From an uncultured Micrococcales bacterium (GTDB lineage: Bacteria; Actinomycetota; Actinomycetes; Actinomycetales; Microbacteriaceae): 46,536 nt of DNA. Positions 7,661-16,495 of the stretch are shown here, piece by piece. The notes under the pieces were generated by a model. That model had not been told where the DNA came from and did not search any database. It was given only the letters and a program-made list of their open reading frames with translations. Position 1 is the first letter of the stretch; every line of letters begins with the position of its first letter. The stretch is taken from assembly GCA_913062975.1 (NCBI GenBank), contig CAJXZO010000007.1:1-46536 (forward strand), in the 5' to 3' direction. A program made the translations under genes and the position numbers.

Positions 7661-9744
7661 CTCTTCAACCTCATTGAGTTCAGCACCACTGAAATCGAAC
7701 TAAAGCCCATGGCAGCTCCTGCCAGCATTGGGTTTAGAAAACCCAAAGCTGCAACCGGAATCAACAAGATGTTGTAACCAAAGGCCCAGCCGAGGTTTTG
7801 CAGGATGTTGTTCCAAGTCTTTTTAGCTAGCCGCATGGCATAGGGGATTGACTGTGGGTCATCATCCAGAATCGTGATTGCCGCAGCGCTCTGAGCAGCT
7901 CTGGTTCCTGACCCCATTGCAATTCCAACATCAGCTCCAGCCAATGCAGCCACATCGTTCAGGCCATCTCCGACCATTGCAGTCTTTGCTTCGACTGAGA
8001 GTGCCTTCACCTGAGACTGCTTGTTTTCGGGTGAGACATCACCAAATGCTCGCTCGATTCCCAGCTGAGAGGCAACGCTATCCACTTGTGCCTGGTTGTC
8101 CCCAGAGACAATAATTGGGTTTATCTGTTGCGACTTGAGATCTTTGATTGCCGTCATTGCACTGTCCCGAATGGTGTCGGTGAGAGTGATTACCCCCTGA
8201 GCCATTCCATCCCAGCTGACCACAACTAAAGATTTAGCCTCAATGGAGTCAATCACCTTGGCAAGCTCGGCAGCATTGCTAACTTCAGTGTTTTTGGAAA
8301 CCGTAATTTCTTTGCCATCGACCATTGCTTTGATGCCAAAACCTGCAATCTCTGATCCATTTTCTGCTTGCTTGGAATCATCCAGTGCAGCAATTGCCTT
8401 GGCAATTGGGTGAGCGGACAGCTTTTCTACAGCAGCAGCATAGGAGGTTATCTCCTGCTTGCTAGCTTGAATTTCAATTACTTCATTGACCGCCAATTTG
8501 CCATAAGTGAGTGTTCCAGTTTTATCCAAAACGATTTGCTTTATCTTGGACAACACCGTGAGGCTGTCAGGATCACGAATGATGATGCCTCGCTTTGCAC
8601 CATTTCCAGCACTCACCACCAAACTCATCGGAACCGCTATCCCCAAGGCGCATGGGCAGGCAATAACCAGCACCGCGACTGCCGCCTGGAAAGCAGTTTG
8701 CTGATCACCAAAGCCAAAGGCCCAGACAACATAGGTGATGATTGAAATCACAATAACTATTGGCACAAACACAGCACTGATGCGATCAGTGATTCTGGCG
8801 ACCTGAGTTTTTTGACTTGTTGCTTCGCGAACCAGATCTGCAATGCGACCAAGCCTGGAACCGGTTGAATTGGAACTTGCGACAATAACCAAGGTTCCGT
8901 TCAGATTCACCCCACCACCGCTAACGACACTGCCAACGGCTATCTCCTCGGGCACTGATTCGCCTGTCAGTGCTGAGTTATCAATGGTTGCGTTTCCATC
9001 AATGACTTCACCGTCAACTGGGATTGTTTGACCCGCGGGGATGACCACCTGGTCGCCAATTTTGATTTCACTGGTGGAGATTTCTAATCTTTCGCCACCA
9101 CGAATAACAACTGAGGTTTCGGGGATGGCAGAAAGCAGAGCCTTCACAGAATCAGTTGCGGACCGTCTGGCCCCGAGTTCTATGTAGCGTCCGAGTAATA
9201 CAACTGTTGGAACAACTGCGGCAACTTCAAAATAGACCTGCTCGGGGTCACCAAAAAACAGGTTATAAACCGAATACAAATAAGCAACCAGTGAACCGAG
9301 GCTAATCAAAGTGTCCATGGTGGTTGCACCAAAGCGCAGGTTTTTGATTGTTGCTTCATGGAAGGGGTAGCTGACATAAAACATCACTGGCGTTGAAAGA
9401 GCCAGCGCCCACCACTCCCAGCCTGCAAATCTGAAGGCAGGGATCATTGAAATAAGGACGGTCAGAGTTCCAAGAATTGCACCTGTAATCAGTTTTGGCC
9501 TGATGGATTTTTGTTCGCTTTTGCCCTCGCCGATTTTATAGCCGGTGGCCTCAACTGCTGTTTTTAGCTCATCAAGGTTTGGCTCTTTGGTTTCTGTTTG
9601 CCCGGTGTAGGTGAGGTGCGCGGTTTCGGTTGCAAAATCAACATAGGCGCTGACACCCGGGAGCTTATTTAGGGATTTTTCAACTCTCCTCGCACATGCA
9701 GTGCAAGTCATTCCCTCAATGTCTAGTTCGAGCTCCGAGCTCAT
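7657..9744 (-). CDS. copA: Copper-exporting P1B-type ATPase
   Basis: A 695-residue Cu+-exporting P-type ATPase of the inner membrane. It has one N-terminal heavy-metal-associated domain with GMTCTAC (residues ~11-17), eight membrane segments, the TGES actuator motif, ACPCALG in TM6, the phosphorylation site DKTGTLT, the HP dipeptide of the N-domain and GDGLNDV. TM7 carries YN (GYNILL) and TM8 MGFSS, the combination that marks Cu(I) specificity in the P1B-1 group. The ATG overlaps the copZ stop by one base (TGATG), so the chaperone and pump are co-translated. Its 3' end overlaps the convergent DivIVA-like gene by four bases. Confidence 0.95.
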   Translation of the reverse strand: MSSELELDIEGMTCTACARRVEKSLNKLPGVSAYVDFATETAHLTYTGQTETKEPNLDELKTAVEATGYKIGEGKSEQKSIRPKLITGAILGTLTVLISMIPAFRFAGWEWWALALSTPVMFYVSYPFHEATIKNLRFGATTMDTLISLGSLVAYLYSVYNLFFGDPEQVYFEVAAVVPTVVLLGRYIELGARRSATDSVKALLSAIPETSVVIRGGERLEISTSEIKIGDQVVIPAGQTIPVDGEVIDGNATIDNSALTGESVPEEIAVGSVVSGGGVNLNGTLVIVASSNSTGSRLGRIADLVREATSQKTQVARITDRISAVFVPIVIVISIITYVVWAFGFGDQQTAFQAAVAVLVIACPCALGIAVPMSLVVSAGNGAKRGIIIRDPDSLTVLSKIKQIVLDKTGTLTYGKLAVNEVIEIQASKQEITSYAAAVEKLSAHPIAKAIAALDDSKQAENGSEIAGFGIKAMVDGKEITVSKNTEVSNAAELAKVIDSIEAKSLVVVSWDGMAQGVITLTDTIRDSAMTAIKDLKSQQINPIIVSGDNQAQVDSVASQLGIERAFGDVSPENKQSQVKALSVEAKTAMVGDGLNDVAALAGADVGIAMGSGTRAAQSAAAITILDDDPQSIPYAMRLAKKTWNNILQNLGWAFGYNILLIPVAALGFLNPMLAGAAMGFSSISVVLNSMRLKS

Positions 9745-9962
9745 CAGTGAACCGTGATAGCGGTGATTTCGTAGCCTGCTTCACTAACTGCATTTCTTAT
9801 GTCTAGCTCTGGAACGAATTCCGTCATTGAAACATCTGCTTTGCCAGTTTCGTGGCTTACAACCACTTCGGTGACACCGTTCAGCTTCTTTAGCTCCTGG
9901 GAGACACTTGCTTCACAGTGTCCGCAGGTCATTCCTTCAATTGATAGTTCAACAAATTCCAT
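9744..9962 (-). CDS. copZ: Copper chaperone (HMA domain)
   Basis: A 72-residue single heavy-metal-associated domain with the Cu(I) site GMTCGHC (residues ~10-16) in the usual beta-alpha-beta-beta-alpha-beta length. It delivers Cu(I) to the N-terminal domain of the CopA pump encoded directly downstream with a one-base overlap. A CsoR-type inverted repeat lies 12 bases upstream of the start, so copper-induced derepression is expected. Confidence 0.93.
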   Translation of the reverse strand: MEFVELSIEGMTCGHCEASVSQELKKLNGVTEVVVSHETGKADVSMTEFVPELDIRNAVSEAGYEITAITVH

Positions 9963-9973
9963 GTCTTCACCCT

Positions 9974-9990
9974 ATACCCTAGGAGGGTAT
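9974..9990 (-). promoter_or_regulatory. CsoR-type copper operator upstream of copZ-copA
   Basis: ATACCCTAGGAGGGTAT is a 17-bp near-perfect inverted repeat (7 of 8 half-site positions match) of the TACCC...GGGTA form bound by CsoR copper-sensing repressors. It fills the 28-base gap between the pckG stop (9991) and the copZ start (9962). On the minus strand TATAGG overlaps its left edge and could be the -10 box. The regulator gene itself is not in the window. Confidence 0.7.
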
Positions 9991-11781
9991 CTAGGAAGAG
10001 ACCAGATTATTTTTCTGAAGCTCCAATTGGCTTCTCAACCAGTGCAGTTGACGAGTCATTTCCTTGGGAAGGGCAAGTCCAAAACCATCAAAGAAGGACT
10101 CAATCATGTCAGCCTCGGCAAGCCATGAATCAGAATCAACAGCCATGATTTTGTCCATGGTTGGTTGATCCAGACCCAAGCCTTCAATGTTTAGCTCATT
10201 GGTGGCAGGGATTCGACCGATGGGTGTTGCCTCGCCTTTGGCTTCGTTTTCAAGCCTTGAAATAATCCAGTCAATCACCCTTGTGTTTTCACTAAACCCA
10301 GGCCACATGATTTTGCCGTTTTCATCCTTGCGGAACCAGTTCACCTGGAAGATCTTTGGTGGGTTTGAAAGCTTGCCACCAAGTTCTAGCCAGTGGTTCC
10401 AGTAATCGGCCATGTTGTAGCCACAGAAGGGCAACATTGCAAAGGGGTCTCTGCGCAATTGACCAACTGGACCCTCGGCAGCCGCAGTTTGCTCACTGGC
10501 AATGGTTGCACCCATGAACACACCGTGGTTCCAGTCTCTTGACTCGGTGACCAGCGGAACATTGGTTGCTCTCCTGCCACCAAACAAAATGGCATCCAGT
10601 TCAAAACCTTCTTTGCTCTCCCAATCCGGAGAAACAGTTGGAGCCTGACTCATCGGAACACAGAATCTAGAGTTTGGGTGAGCGGCAGGAGTTTCAGATT
10701 CAGGAGTCCAGTCCTGACCCAACCAGTCAGTTAGGTGATCGGGAGCTTCTCCCAAACCTTCCCACCAAACATCACCATCATCGGTCATTGCAACATTGGT
10801 GAAAACCGCATTTTCCTTCATGGAATCTAAAGCGTGTTGATTGGTGTCGGGTCCGGTTCCAGGGGCAACACCGAATAAACCAAATTCAGGGTTGATAGCC
10901 TTCAACTTCCCACTCTTGCTGGGAGCAATCCAGGTGATGTCATCACCGATGGTTTCAACTTTGTAGCCAGGCAGTGATGGCTTGAGCATGGCCAGGTTTG
11001 TCTTCCCACAAGCCGAGGGGAAGGCCGCCGCCACGTTGTATTGTTTGCCGGTTGGAGCGGTGATGCGGATAAGCAGCATATGTTCTGCAAGCCAACCTTC
11101 ATCGCGGGCCATGGTTGAACCAATTCTTAGGCTCATGGCTTTTTTGCCAAGCAGGCTGTTGCCACCGTAGCCACTGCCATAGCTCCAGATCTCTTTGGTC
11201 TCTGGGAACTGCACCACGTGGACGTCTTCCGGAGCACATGGCCATGGAACATCTTTTTCACCAGGAGCCAGCGGAACACCAACTGAGTGAACAGCTGGCA
11301 CCCAATCGGCACCGTTGTTGATTTCATCTAAAACTTTGTCACTGACGCGGGTCATGATCATCATTGAGCTCACCACGTAGGCACTGTCTGTTAGCTCAAC
11401 CCCATAGCGGGTCATGTCTGAACCAATGGGGCCCATCGCAAAAGGAATCACATACATGGTTCGCCCACGCATGGAACCTTCAAACATTGAGTTCAGCTTG
11501 GTTCGCATCTCAGCAGGTGCTCGCCAGTTGTTGGTTGGCCCTGCATCCTGCTCACGCTCTGAGCAGATAAAAGTTCTTTCCTCAACCCGAGCAACATCGG
11601 CTGGGTTGGTGCGGGCCAGGAAGCTGTTTGGGCGCTTCTCTGGATTCAGTTGAGTGAAGGTGCCGTGAGTGACAAGCAGTTGATTCATTTCATCCTGCTC
11701 GGACCCATTAATCCAACGAATCTTGTCCGGCTGAGTCAGTGCCGCTATTTCTTCGACCCAATTCTGAATAGCTGTCGTCAT
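9991..11781 (-). CDS. pckG: Phosphoenolpyruvate carboxykinase (GTP)
   Basis: A 596-residue GTP-dependent PEP carboxykinase that interconverts oxaloacetate and PEP (gluconeogenesis/anaplerosis). The GTP-class P-loop FPSACGKTN is visible, with the reactive Cys near residue 258. The [10 protein letters not shown] and CGYNMADYW motifs are also present. Length is typical for bacterial GTP-type enzymes. The ATG at 11781 is preceded by AAGGGGATA at slightly long spacing. The gene ends one base before the CsoR-type operator region, so the copZ promoter must lie partly in its 3' end. Confidence 0.97.
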   Translation of the reverse strand: MTTAIQNWVEEIAALTQPDKIRWINGSEQDEMNQLLVTHGTFTQLNPEKRPNSFLARTNPADVARVEERTFICSEREQDAGPTNNWRAPAEMRTKLNSMFEGSMRGRTMYVIPFAMGPIGSDMTRYGVELTDSAYVVSSMMIMTRVSDKVLDEINNGADWVPAVHSVGVPLAPGEKDVPWPCAPEDVHVVQFPETKEIWSYGSGYGGNSLLGKKAMSLRIGSTMARDEGWLAEHMLLIRITAPTGKQYNVAAAFPSACGKTNLAMLKPSLPGYKVETIGDDITWIAPSKSGKLKAINPEFGLFGVAPGTGPDTNQHALDSMKENAVFTNVAMTDDGDVWWEGLGEAPDHLTDWLGQDWTPESETPAAHPNSRFCVPMSQAPTVSPDWESKEGFELDAILFGGRRATNVPLVTESRDWNHGVFMGATIASEQTAAAEGPVGQLRRDPFAMLPFCGYNMADYWNHWLELGGKLSNPPKIFQVNWFRKDENGKIMWPGFSENTRVIDWIISRLENEAKGEATPIGRIPATNELNIEGLGLDQPTMDKIMAVDSDSWLAEADMIESFFDGFGLALPKEMTRQLHWLRSQLELQKNNLVSS

Positions 11782-11844
11782 TTTTTATATCCCCTTGGAT
11801 GTTAGGTCTAAGTGAACACTCTTGCCTAGAAGGTTATCTTCCAC

Positions 11845-11855
11845 CACTCAGAGTG
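11845..11855. promoter_or_regulatory. Short palindrome upstream of pckG
   Basis: CACTCAGAGTG is a perfect 5-bp inverted repeat around one base, 64 bases upstream of the pckG start. It could be a repressor or activator half-site pair, but no known operator is recognised. The rest of the 185-base gap (11782-11966) shows no gene. Confidence 0.2.
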
Positions 11856-11966
11856 ATTGGAAGGGGACTGTTTTTGCAGTCAATGTTTCTGGGGCTGTTT
11901 GCCCGGTTATTCGAGGGAGGTGTTTCTCGATAAGTACAAGCCTAGCGGCTAACTGAAAATTCCGTT

Positions 11967-12482
11967 TTAGTGCTTTATTTCACAAACGCCGCCTGAACAG
12001 AGTCTTGGTGGAGTCTTTGAAAACCGCATGTGGAGCCAGCACCCCGCACAAAAACCAAACGCTGATTCAAAAAACAAAAAGCTGATGCAAATCCCACAAA
12101 GCGCCAGTGGCACCGGCCCACTAAGTGCCAACCAGCCCATTGTGAAGCAAGCTGTGACGACCATCCCAAACCCGATATACCAAGCTGTCTTTTTCGGTTG
12201 TGCATCCACCCACTCTGGTATTTGGTTTCTCGTGACAAAGCGACCGATGATCATTGATGGGGCAAACCTGTGATTGACAAACAGTCTGAGAAACATATCC
12301 AGCATGAACAAAACACCAAAGCCACGCATTGGCTGAAAATCATCTGTTATCGCCGCATACATCCATGCTGCAAAGCCAACCAGGAACAAAAGTCCTGCTG
12401 ACGCTCTGATTTCTCGTTCGTTGAAAACTGGGAAGTCGTGCTCAGCTGTTTTCTCCCCGAATTCATATGTTTTGGTGCCCAC
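11967..12482 (-). CDS. DUF4395 membrane protein
   Basis: A 171-residue protein with four hydrophobic segments (approx. 27-45, 55-70, 100-120, 122-142). Its cysteine-rich C-terminus has GFCAGCWLH and, further on, LCSGGVC. This matches the DUF4395 family, whose members often sit beside rhodanese or thioredoxin genes; none is adjacent here. The start is GTG at 12482. The paired cysteines suggest a thiol or sulfur-related role, but that is inference. Confidence 0.75.
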   Translation of the reverse strand: MGTKTYEFGEKTAEHDFPVFNEREIRASAGLLFLVGFAAWMYAAITDDFQPMRGFGVLFMLDMFLRLFVNHRFAPSMIIGRFVTRNQIPEWVDAQPKKTAWYIGFGMVVTACFTMGWLALSGPVPLALCGICISFLFFESAFGFCAGCWLHMRFSKTPPRLCSGGVCEIKH

Positions 12483-12534
12483 CGCTTCAGCCTAGCTTTT
12501 GGGAAATATTTTCGTTGGTTGTTGAAAACCACTC

Positions 12535-13353
12535 TCAGGTAACTGTGAAGTTGCCAATCAGGCTCTCGGTTTGTTCCCAAAGATCTCTTGCTGATTCCAT
12601 GTTTTTGCTGTCCTTGCTTCCAGAAATCAACTTAGGCTTTCCCCAGAGTTCAAGGCTTGGTCCAAAAAACTCTCCACCAGAAACATCTGTCAAAGATGCC
12701 AGAATCTGAGACCTGGCACCTTGGCTTGGGTTTTGGGCAAGGAAATGAAAGCTTGATGGGTAGTGAACCTGCAATCCGGTTCTGGCCCAACCGGGGTGAG
12801 CAATGATGCTTTTCACGCTGCTTCCCGCCTGCTTGGCTCGGTTGTCTAATTCCCTGCCAAACAAAGCACACGCAAGCTTGGTGTCTGCATATCTCTGCCA
12901 GCGGTCATAACCGTCCTCGAAACCAGAAAGCTCAGCCGCTGACATCGTTGGTTTGCCTTTGCGGTGAACGGTGGAGCTTAGGTGAATCACCCTTGAAGAG
13001 TCATTTAGCTTTGCCCACAGGAGTTTGGTCAGCAGAAAATGACCAAGATGATTGGTGGCCATCTGAAGCTCATGGCCCTGCTTGCTGCGCTCAAATGGTG
13101 GCCCCATCTGACCTGCGTTATTAATCAACACGTCAAGTGATTCAATTTTGCTCGCGAGGGTTTCAACCTGTTCTAGGTCACTGATGTCATTCTGAATCCA
13201 CTCGAGGTTTTTTGAATTCAGTTTGTTCTCGGCATTCACAAGCTTCTGACTGCTTCTGCCAGTGATGATGACTTTGTAGTTCTGGGCTAAAAGCTCTCTG
13301 GCAGTCTCTAGACCAAGACCAGATGAGCCACCCGTTATCAGTGCTGTTTTCAT
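12535..13353 (-). CDS. Short-chain dehydrogenase/reductase
   Basis: A 272-residue SDR-fold oxidoreductase. The NAD(P)-binding motif TGGSSGLG is at residues 7-14, NNAG near residue 79, the catalytic Ser region HLSSTVH, and YADTK provides the active Tyr and Lys. The layout resembles the retinol-dehydrogenase/WWOX-like SDR branch. It is coupled to the preceding hydrolase gene by a one-base TAATG overlap. The substrate is not inferable. Confidence 0.85.
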   Translation of the reverse strand: MKTALITGGSSGLGLETARELLAQNYKVIITGRSSQKLVNAENKLNSKNLEWIQNDISDLEQVETLASKIESLDVLINNAGQMGPPFERSKQGHELQMATNHLGHFLLTKLLWAKLNDSSRVIHLSSTVHRKGKPTMSAAELSGFEDGYDRWQRYADTKLACALFGRELDNRAKQAGSSVKSIIAHPGWARTGLQVHYPSSFHFLAQNPSQGARSQILASLTDVSGGEFFGPSLELWGKPKLISGSKDSKNMESARDLWEQTESLIGNFTVT

Positions 13354-13955
13354 TACCTTCTCAACAGATCTTGAGGGTCAGCTGATTCCACCCAGTCAAT
13401 CAATCCCTGCCAACGACCGAGGCCATCTTCCAAACTGAAATGCCCGGCGCCTTTGAGAATCAAAGGCTGCATGTTCCAAATCTCTCCATAGGTTTGTTGA
13501 ATGCCTCTTGGAAGCCAGTGGTCGTTATCGCCTGCGATGATGTTGAAATCTTTTGCCTTTGCGGCAATCGCAGGCAACACTGCAGGGTGGGTGAGATCAA
13601 CGGGATCACCTTCAATCCCATCCGCCTGATCGGTCAATTGGGTGTCAGGAGGTGCCACAAACAAAACTCGATCAAAACTTGTGATGCGATTGGTCATGGC
13701 TGAAACCAACCAGTTCAAACAACCCAGTGAGTGGGCAATGGCAATTTTCTCCCCACCCTGAACCTCATCCATCATGTTTGATTCTTGAACCAATAGCTCT
13801 TGCCACTGCTCTGCTTTGGGCTGATCGGGGTCAGGGAATTGTGGATACCAAACCTGATGTCCACGCTGCCTAAGTTCAGTTGAAGCAAGTCTGTGCCAAA
13901 TGCCTTCGGGTCTTCTATTGGTCCAACCGTGGAGCAAGATAATTTTTTTCACCAT
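13353..13955 (-). CDS. RBBP9/YdeN-family serine hydrolase
   Basis: A 200-residue alpha/beta-hydrolase of the RBBP9/YdeN type. LLHGW lies at the N-terminus, the nucleophile elbow is AHSLGC, the acidic residue sits in AGDNDHW, and the catalytic His is in GAGHFS. The frame is open up to a TTG at 14000, but the ATG at 13955 begins directly at the first beta strand (VKKIILLHG) and is chosen. There is no clear ribosome site, so the mRNA may be leaderless. It is followed by the SDR gene with a one-base overlap. Confidence 0.82.
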   Translation of the reverse strand: MVKKIILLHGWTNRRPEGIWHRLASTELRQRGHQVWYPQFPDPDQPKAEQWQELLVQESNMMDEVQGGEKIAIAHSLGCLNWLVSAMTNRITSFDRVLFVAPPDTQLTDQADGIEGDPVDLTHPAVLPAIAAKAKDFNIIAGDNDHWLPRGIQQTYGEIWNMQPLILKGAGHFSLEDGLGRWQGLIDWVESADPQDLLRR

Positions 13956-14044
13956 TGAAAGATAACTGATTCGGTGTGGGCGTTGCCAGAGACAGGCCAA
14001 ATTGAATAGTGCGATAGTCTAGAAAAAGACTTAGGGGAGAAGCA

Positions 14045-15379
14045 TTGAAGCTTAAAATTGCACTTTCATTAGCCATTTCATCGGCATTCATCGCCCAAGC
14101 ATCACTTGCTGCTCCAACCGGAGCACCAGGGTTTGATCTGGTCAATCTCGGTGAGGCCAGAGAGCTGAACCTAACCGGAAACGGGATGTCAATTGCATTC
14201 ATTGATGTCGGCCTAACAGCCAGCCACCCTTATTTCGAGGGCCGAGTTGTCGATGGTGTCTGTGTCTCAAACACTTCAAGTTGTCCAAATAAAAGCAACT
14301 ATCAGACAGGTGTTGAAGCTGCCGAGGCACCACCCGATGTTTTTACCAATCCAGCTGAGGATTCAAACCACGGAAACATGGTGGCAGGCATCGCAGCCGG
14401 AGGCTTAGACGTTGATGTTCAAATACCGGGCGGTGTTGCACCAGAGGCGAACATCATCATGGCTCGCGATGACACCAGGACAGTCCGCGGCATGATCAGG
14501 TCACTGGATTATTTTTATGAGGTCCGTGAACAACACAATCTGCAGGCTGTCAGCATCTCCATGGGAAGATTCCCCTCCAGGGCTAACATGCTCTCTTGCG
14601 AAAGTGATTCGCCAGCCCTTGCCACCAGCGTGCAAAGACTAGTTGATGCAGGAATCCCGGTTTTTGCAGCTGCCGGCAATGAGCAAAACCCATATGGAAT
14701 GCTGCTTCCAGCATGTTTACCAAATGTGATTAGCGTCGGTGCGGTTGAAAACAGCGGGGTGGTGGCGAACTGGACTAATGGTGGTGAATCCTTGGACGTG
14801 TTTGCGCCCTACTACCTGCCAACCGCTGATTACTTTGGCTACATGCAGGGAAGTGGAACAAGTGCTGCAACACCTTTGGTGGCTGCAAGTTTCTTATTGG
14901 CAAGAGAAATAAACCCCGAGGTGACAATCAATGAGTTCAAAACAGCAATTGATCAAACCGGATTTCTAACCAAAGATGTACTGTCAGATGCCTCCCGCAT
15001 CGACATTGGTGGGATGGTCAATGCGGTTGCTGATTTGGCAGATGGTGACACCACGGCAAACCTTGGAAACATTGGACCAGATGATGGCGAGCAAAAGGTT
15101 TGGATGAGAAGAATCAGTGACTCCCAGGTGAAGTTTTATGCGAAGTATCCTCAGCTGAATCAAAAGATTCAATTCATGGCACAGGGGGACAGTGGTGAAT
15201 ATGAGGAGTTTGCATGGGTTCGCATTGAACAGTCAGATCTCTACGGCAATGGTGACTACCGAAATCTAACCAATGATATTTATTTTGTTAGGACCTACGA
15301 GCTAGAGCTTGGCAAAAACAGACTACGAATTTACATCGACGGTGAAGATGCGATCGGCACTAAAACTTATAGCCGTTAG
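14045..15379 (+). CDS. Secreted subtilisin-family (S8) protease with a novel C-terminal module
   Basis: A 444-residue exported serine protease. A Sec signal peptide occupies residues ~1-23 (cleavage near ASLAA). The S8 catalytic residues are all visible: Asp54 (AFIDVG), His109 (NHGNMVAG), oxyanion Asn212 (AAGN) and Ser273 (GTSAATP). There is no recognisable I9 propeptide; the catalytic domain starts almost at once. Residues ~350-444 form a separate module (W353, VKFYAK 362-367, KIQF 374-377, WVR 391-393, VRT 415-417, GKNRL 423-427) that recurs at the end of the giant surface protein starting at 43456. The TTG start at 14045 has a strong AGGGGAG ribosome site. The last 32 bases overlap the lipoprotein gene, which suggests joint function. 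Confidence 0.9.
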   Translation: MKLKIALSLAISSAFIAQASLAAPTGAPGFDLVNLGEARELNLTGNGMSIAFIDVGLTASHPYFEGRVVDGVCVSNTSSCPNKSNYQTGVEAAEAPPDVFTNPAEDSNHGNMVAGIAAGGLDVDVQIPGGVAPEANIIMARDDTRTVRGMIRSLDYFYEVREQHNLQAVSISMGRFPSRANMLSCESDSPALATSVQRLVDAGIPVFAAAGNEQNPYGMLLPACLPNVISVGAVENSGVVANWTNGGESLDVFAPYYLPTADYFGYMQGSGTSAATPLVAASFLLAREINPEVTINEFKTAIDQTGFLTKDVLSDASRIDIGGMVNAVADLADGDTTANLGNIGPDDGEQKVWMRRISDSQVKFYAKYPQLNQKIQFMAQGDSGEYEEFAWVRIEQSDLYGNGDYRNLTNDIYFVRTYELELGKNRLRIYIDGEDAIGTKTYSR

Positions 15380-16133
15380 CTTGCTCCTCACTGGCTGCGC
15401 GGCGGAAGAGACTGTGATTGAACCAGCAGTTGAGGAGCAGCAACCCAAGGTTGTTGAGCCCATCACTTTTTCTCAGTTGCAGGATGCTCAGTATGAGGTC
15501 TTGGGTTGTGAGGATGGGTTCTCAGTTTCCGAGGGGGATCACGAGACCCTAGTTTGTGAAGCGGGGGTAATTAGATTTTGGGAAGAAGGTCTAACAACAG
15601 AGGCGTTAGCTCCATGGTCAATTTGGTGTCAACCTGCCCTGGCAGCAGGAAACGAAGCTGAATTTAGTGTTTTTTCGGGAGAGAACTTCATCATCGAAAA
15701 CCACTCGGGGCAAACACTTGCCAACCAATCTGAGTTTGAAAACCTGTGTATTCAGCTATCGGAACAACCACTGCCAGCAGTTGAGTTAGAAAGTAACAGC
15801 AGTTACGGCATGCTGACTGGATTGAGTGAATCAGGATTGTGTTTTGGGCCACCAAATATTGCCCGTCAGGAACCACTTTTGCATGTTTGTGAGGGGTTTG
15901 GTCTAGAGGGAAGAGAGTTTCAAATCTGGTTGGAAACAGGGGATATTGATCAAACCAGGGCCAGCTACGCAGATGAATGTGGGGCGGGGATTGTTGCAAC
16001 CTTTGGAGAGAATTGGCTAATCAGCAGTTTTGACACAGATGTCATCATCTCCGGGGAAAAACTCAGTGATTTCTTGCCACTGGTTTCACCGCTTCCCTTC
16101 TCAGACCTTTGTGAATTGGAAGAAACCAGCTAG
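15348..16133 (+). CDS. Lipoprotein with tandem four-cysteine repeats
   Basis: A 261-residue predicted lipoprotein: signal peptide with lipobox LLTGC (Cys17) followed by an acidic linker. The mature part is two tandem repeats. Repeat 1 has C54, C70, C94, C134 and repeat 2 has C165, C181, C211, C255. The first pair is 16 residues apart in both, each VC is followed by EG/EAG, and a GEN motif (111-113 and 220-222) precedes the last Cys. This suggests two small disulfide-bonded domains from a duplication. The family is not recognised. The ATG at 15348 begins the signal peptide directly; an in-frame start at 15309 would bury it. It overlaps the S8 protease gene by 32 bases, and its 3' end overlaps arsR on the other strand by 33 bases. 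A partner or inhibitor of the protease is possible but speculative. Confidence 0.75.
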   Translation: MRSALKLIAVSLLLTGCAAEETVIEPAVEEQQPKVVEPITFSQLQDAQYEVLGCEDGFSVSEGDHETLVCEAGVIRFWEEGLTTEALAPWSIWCQPALAAGNEAEFSVFSGENFIIENHSGQTLANQSEFENLCIQLSEQPLPAVELESNSSYGMLTGLSESGLCFGPPNIARQEPLLHVCEGFGLEGREFQIWLETGDIDQTRASYADECGAGIVATFGENWLISSFDTDVIISGEKLSDFLPLVSPLPFSDLCELEETS

Positions 16134-16454
16134 TTCTTGCCAGGCGGAGCTGTTCAGGCGATACCAAGACCAGGTGCCACGCTTTTGTTTTTCCAATATC
16201 CCAGCGGACACCATTTTGGCTAGATGGTGCGAGACGGTTGGCTGGGTGAGGTTCAATGGTTCCGTTAGATCACAAACACAAACCTCCTGATCTTCACTGG
16301 ATGAAATGATGGCCAAGATTTGCAATCTGTTGGGATCAGCCAAAGCCTTTAGCATCCCAGAGATTTCGCTGGCAGTTTCTCGGGCAATCGCGGGTTCTGC
16401 ATTTGTTGGGCAGCATGCCTGAACCTGGCTGGAGAGAGTCAAAATTCGGCTCAT
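16101..16454 (-). CDS. arsR: ArsR-family arsenic-responsive repressor
   Basis: A 117-residue winged-helix ArsR/SmtB repressor. Two vicinal-type cysteines C59 and C61 in the recognition-helix-side motif VCVCDL are the classic As(III)-binding pair; C14 and C15 near the N-terminus could add ligands. The DNA-binding helix is LTQPTVSHHLAKMV. An AGAAGG ribosome site precedes the ATG. It is divergent from the aquaporin-arsC unit across 41 bases, so it should repress both directions. Confidence 0.9.
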   Translation of the reverse strand: MSRILTLSSQVQACCPTNAEPAIARETASEISGMLKALADPNRLQILAIISSSEDQEVCVCDLTEPLNLTQPTVSHHLAKMVSAGILEKQKRGTWSWYRLNSSAWQELAGFFQFTKV

Positions 16455-16470
16455 TGTTAACCTTCTATCG

Positions 16471-16489
16471 ATAAACGTCTATTTATAAT
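16471..16489 (+). promoter_or_regulatory. Divergent ars promoter/operator with consensus -10
   Basis: TATAAT (16484-16489) lies six bases before the GTG at 16496, so transcription would begin at or next to the start codon and the aquaporin mRNA would be leaderless. The inverted repeat ATAAA (16471-16475)/TTTAT (16482-16486) overlaps this -10 box and is a candidate ArsR site. The -35 region is weak. Confidence 0.55.
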
Positions 16490-16495
16490 AACCAG

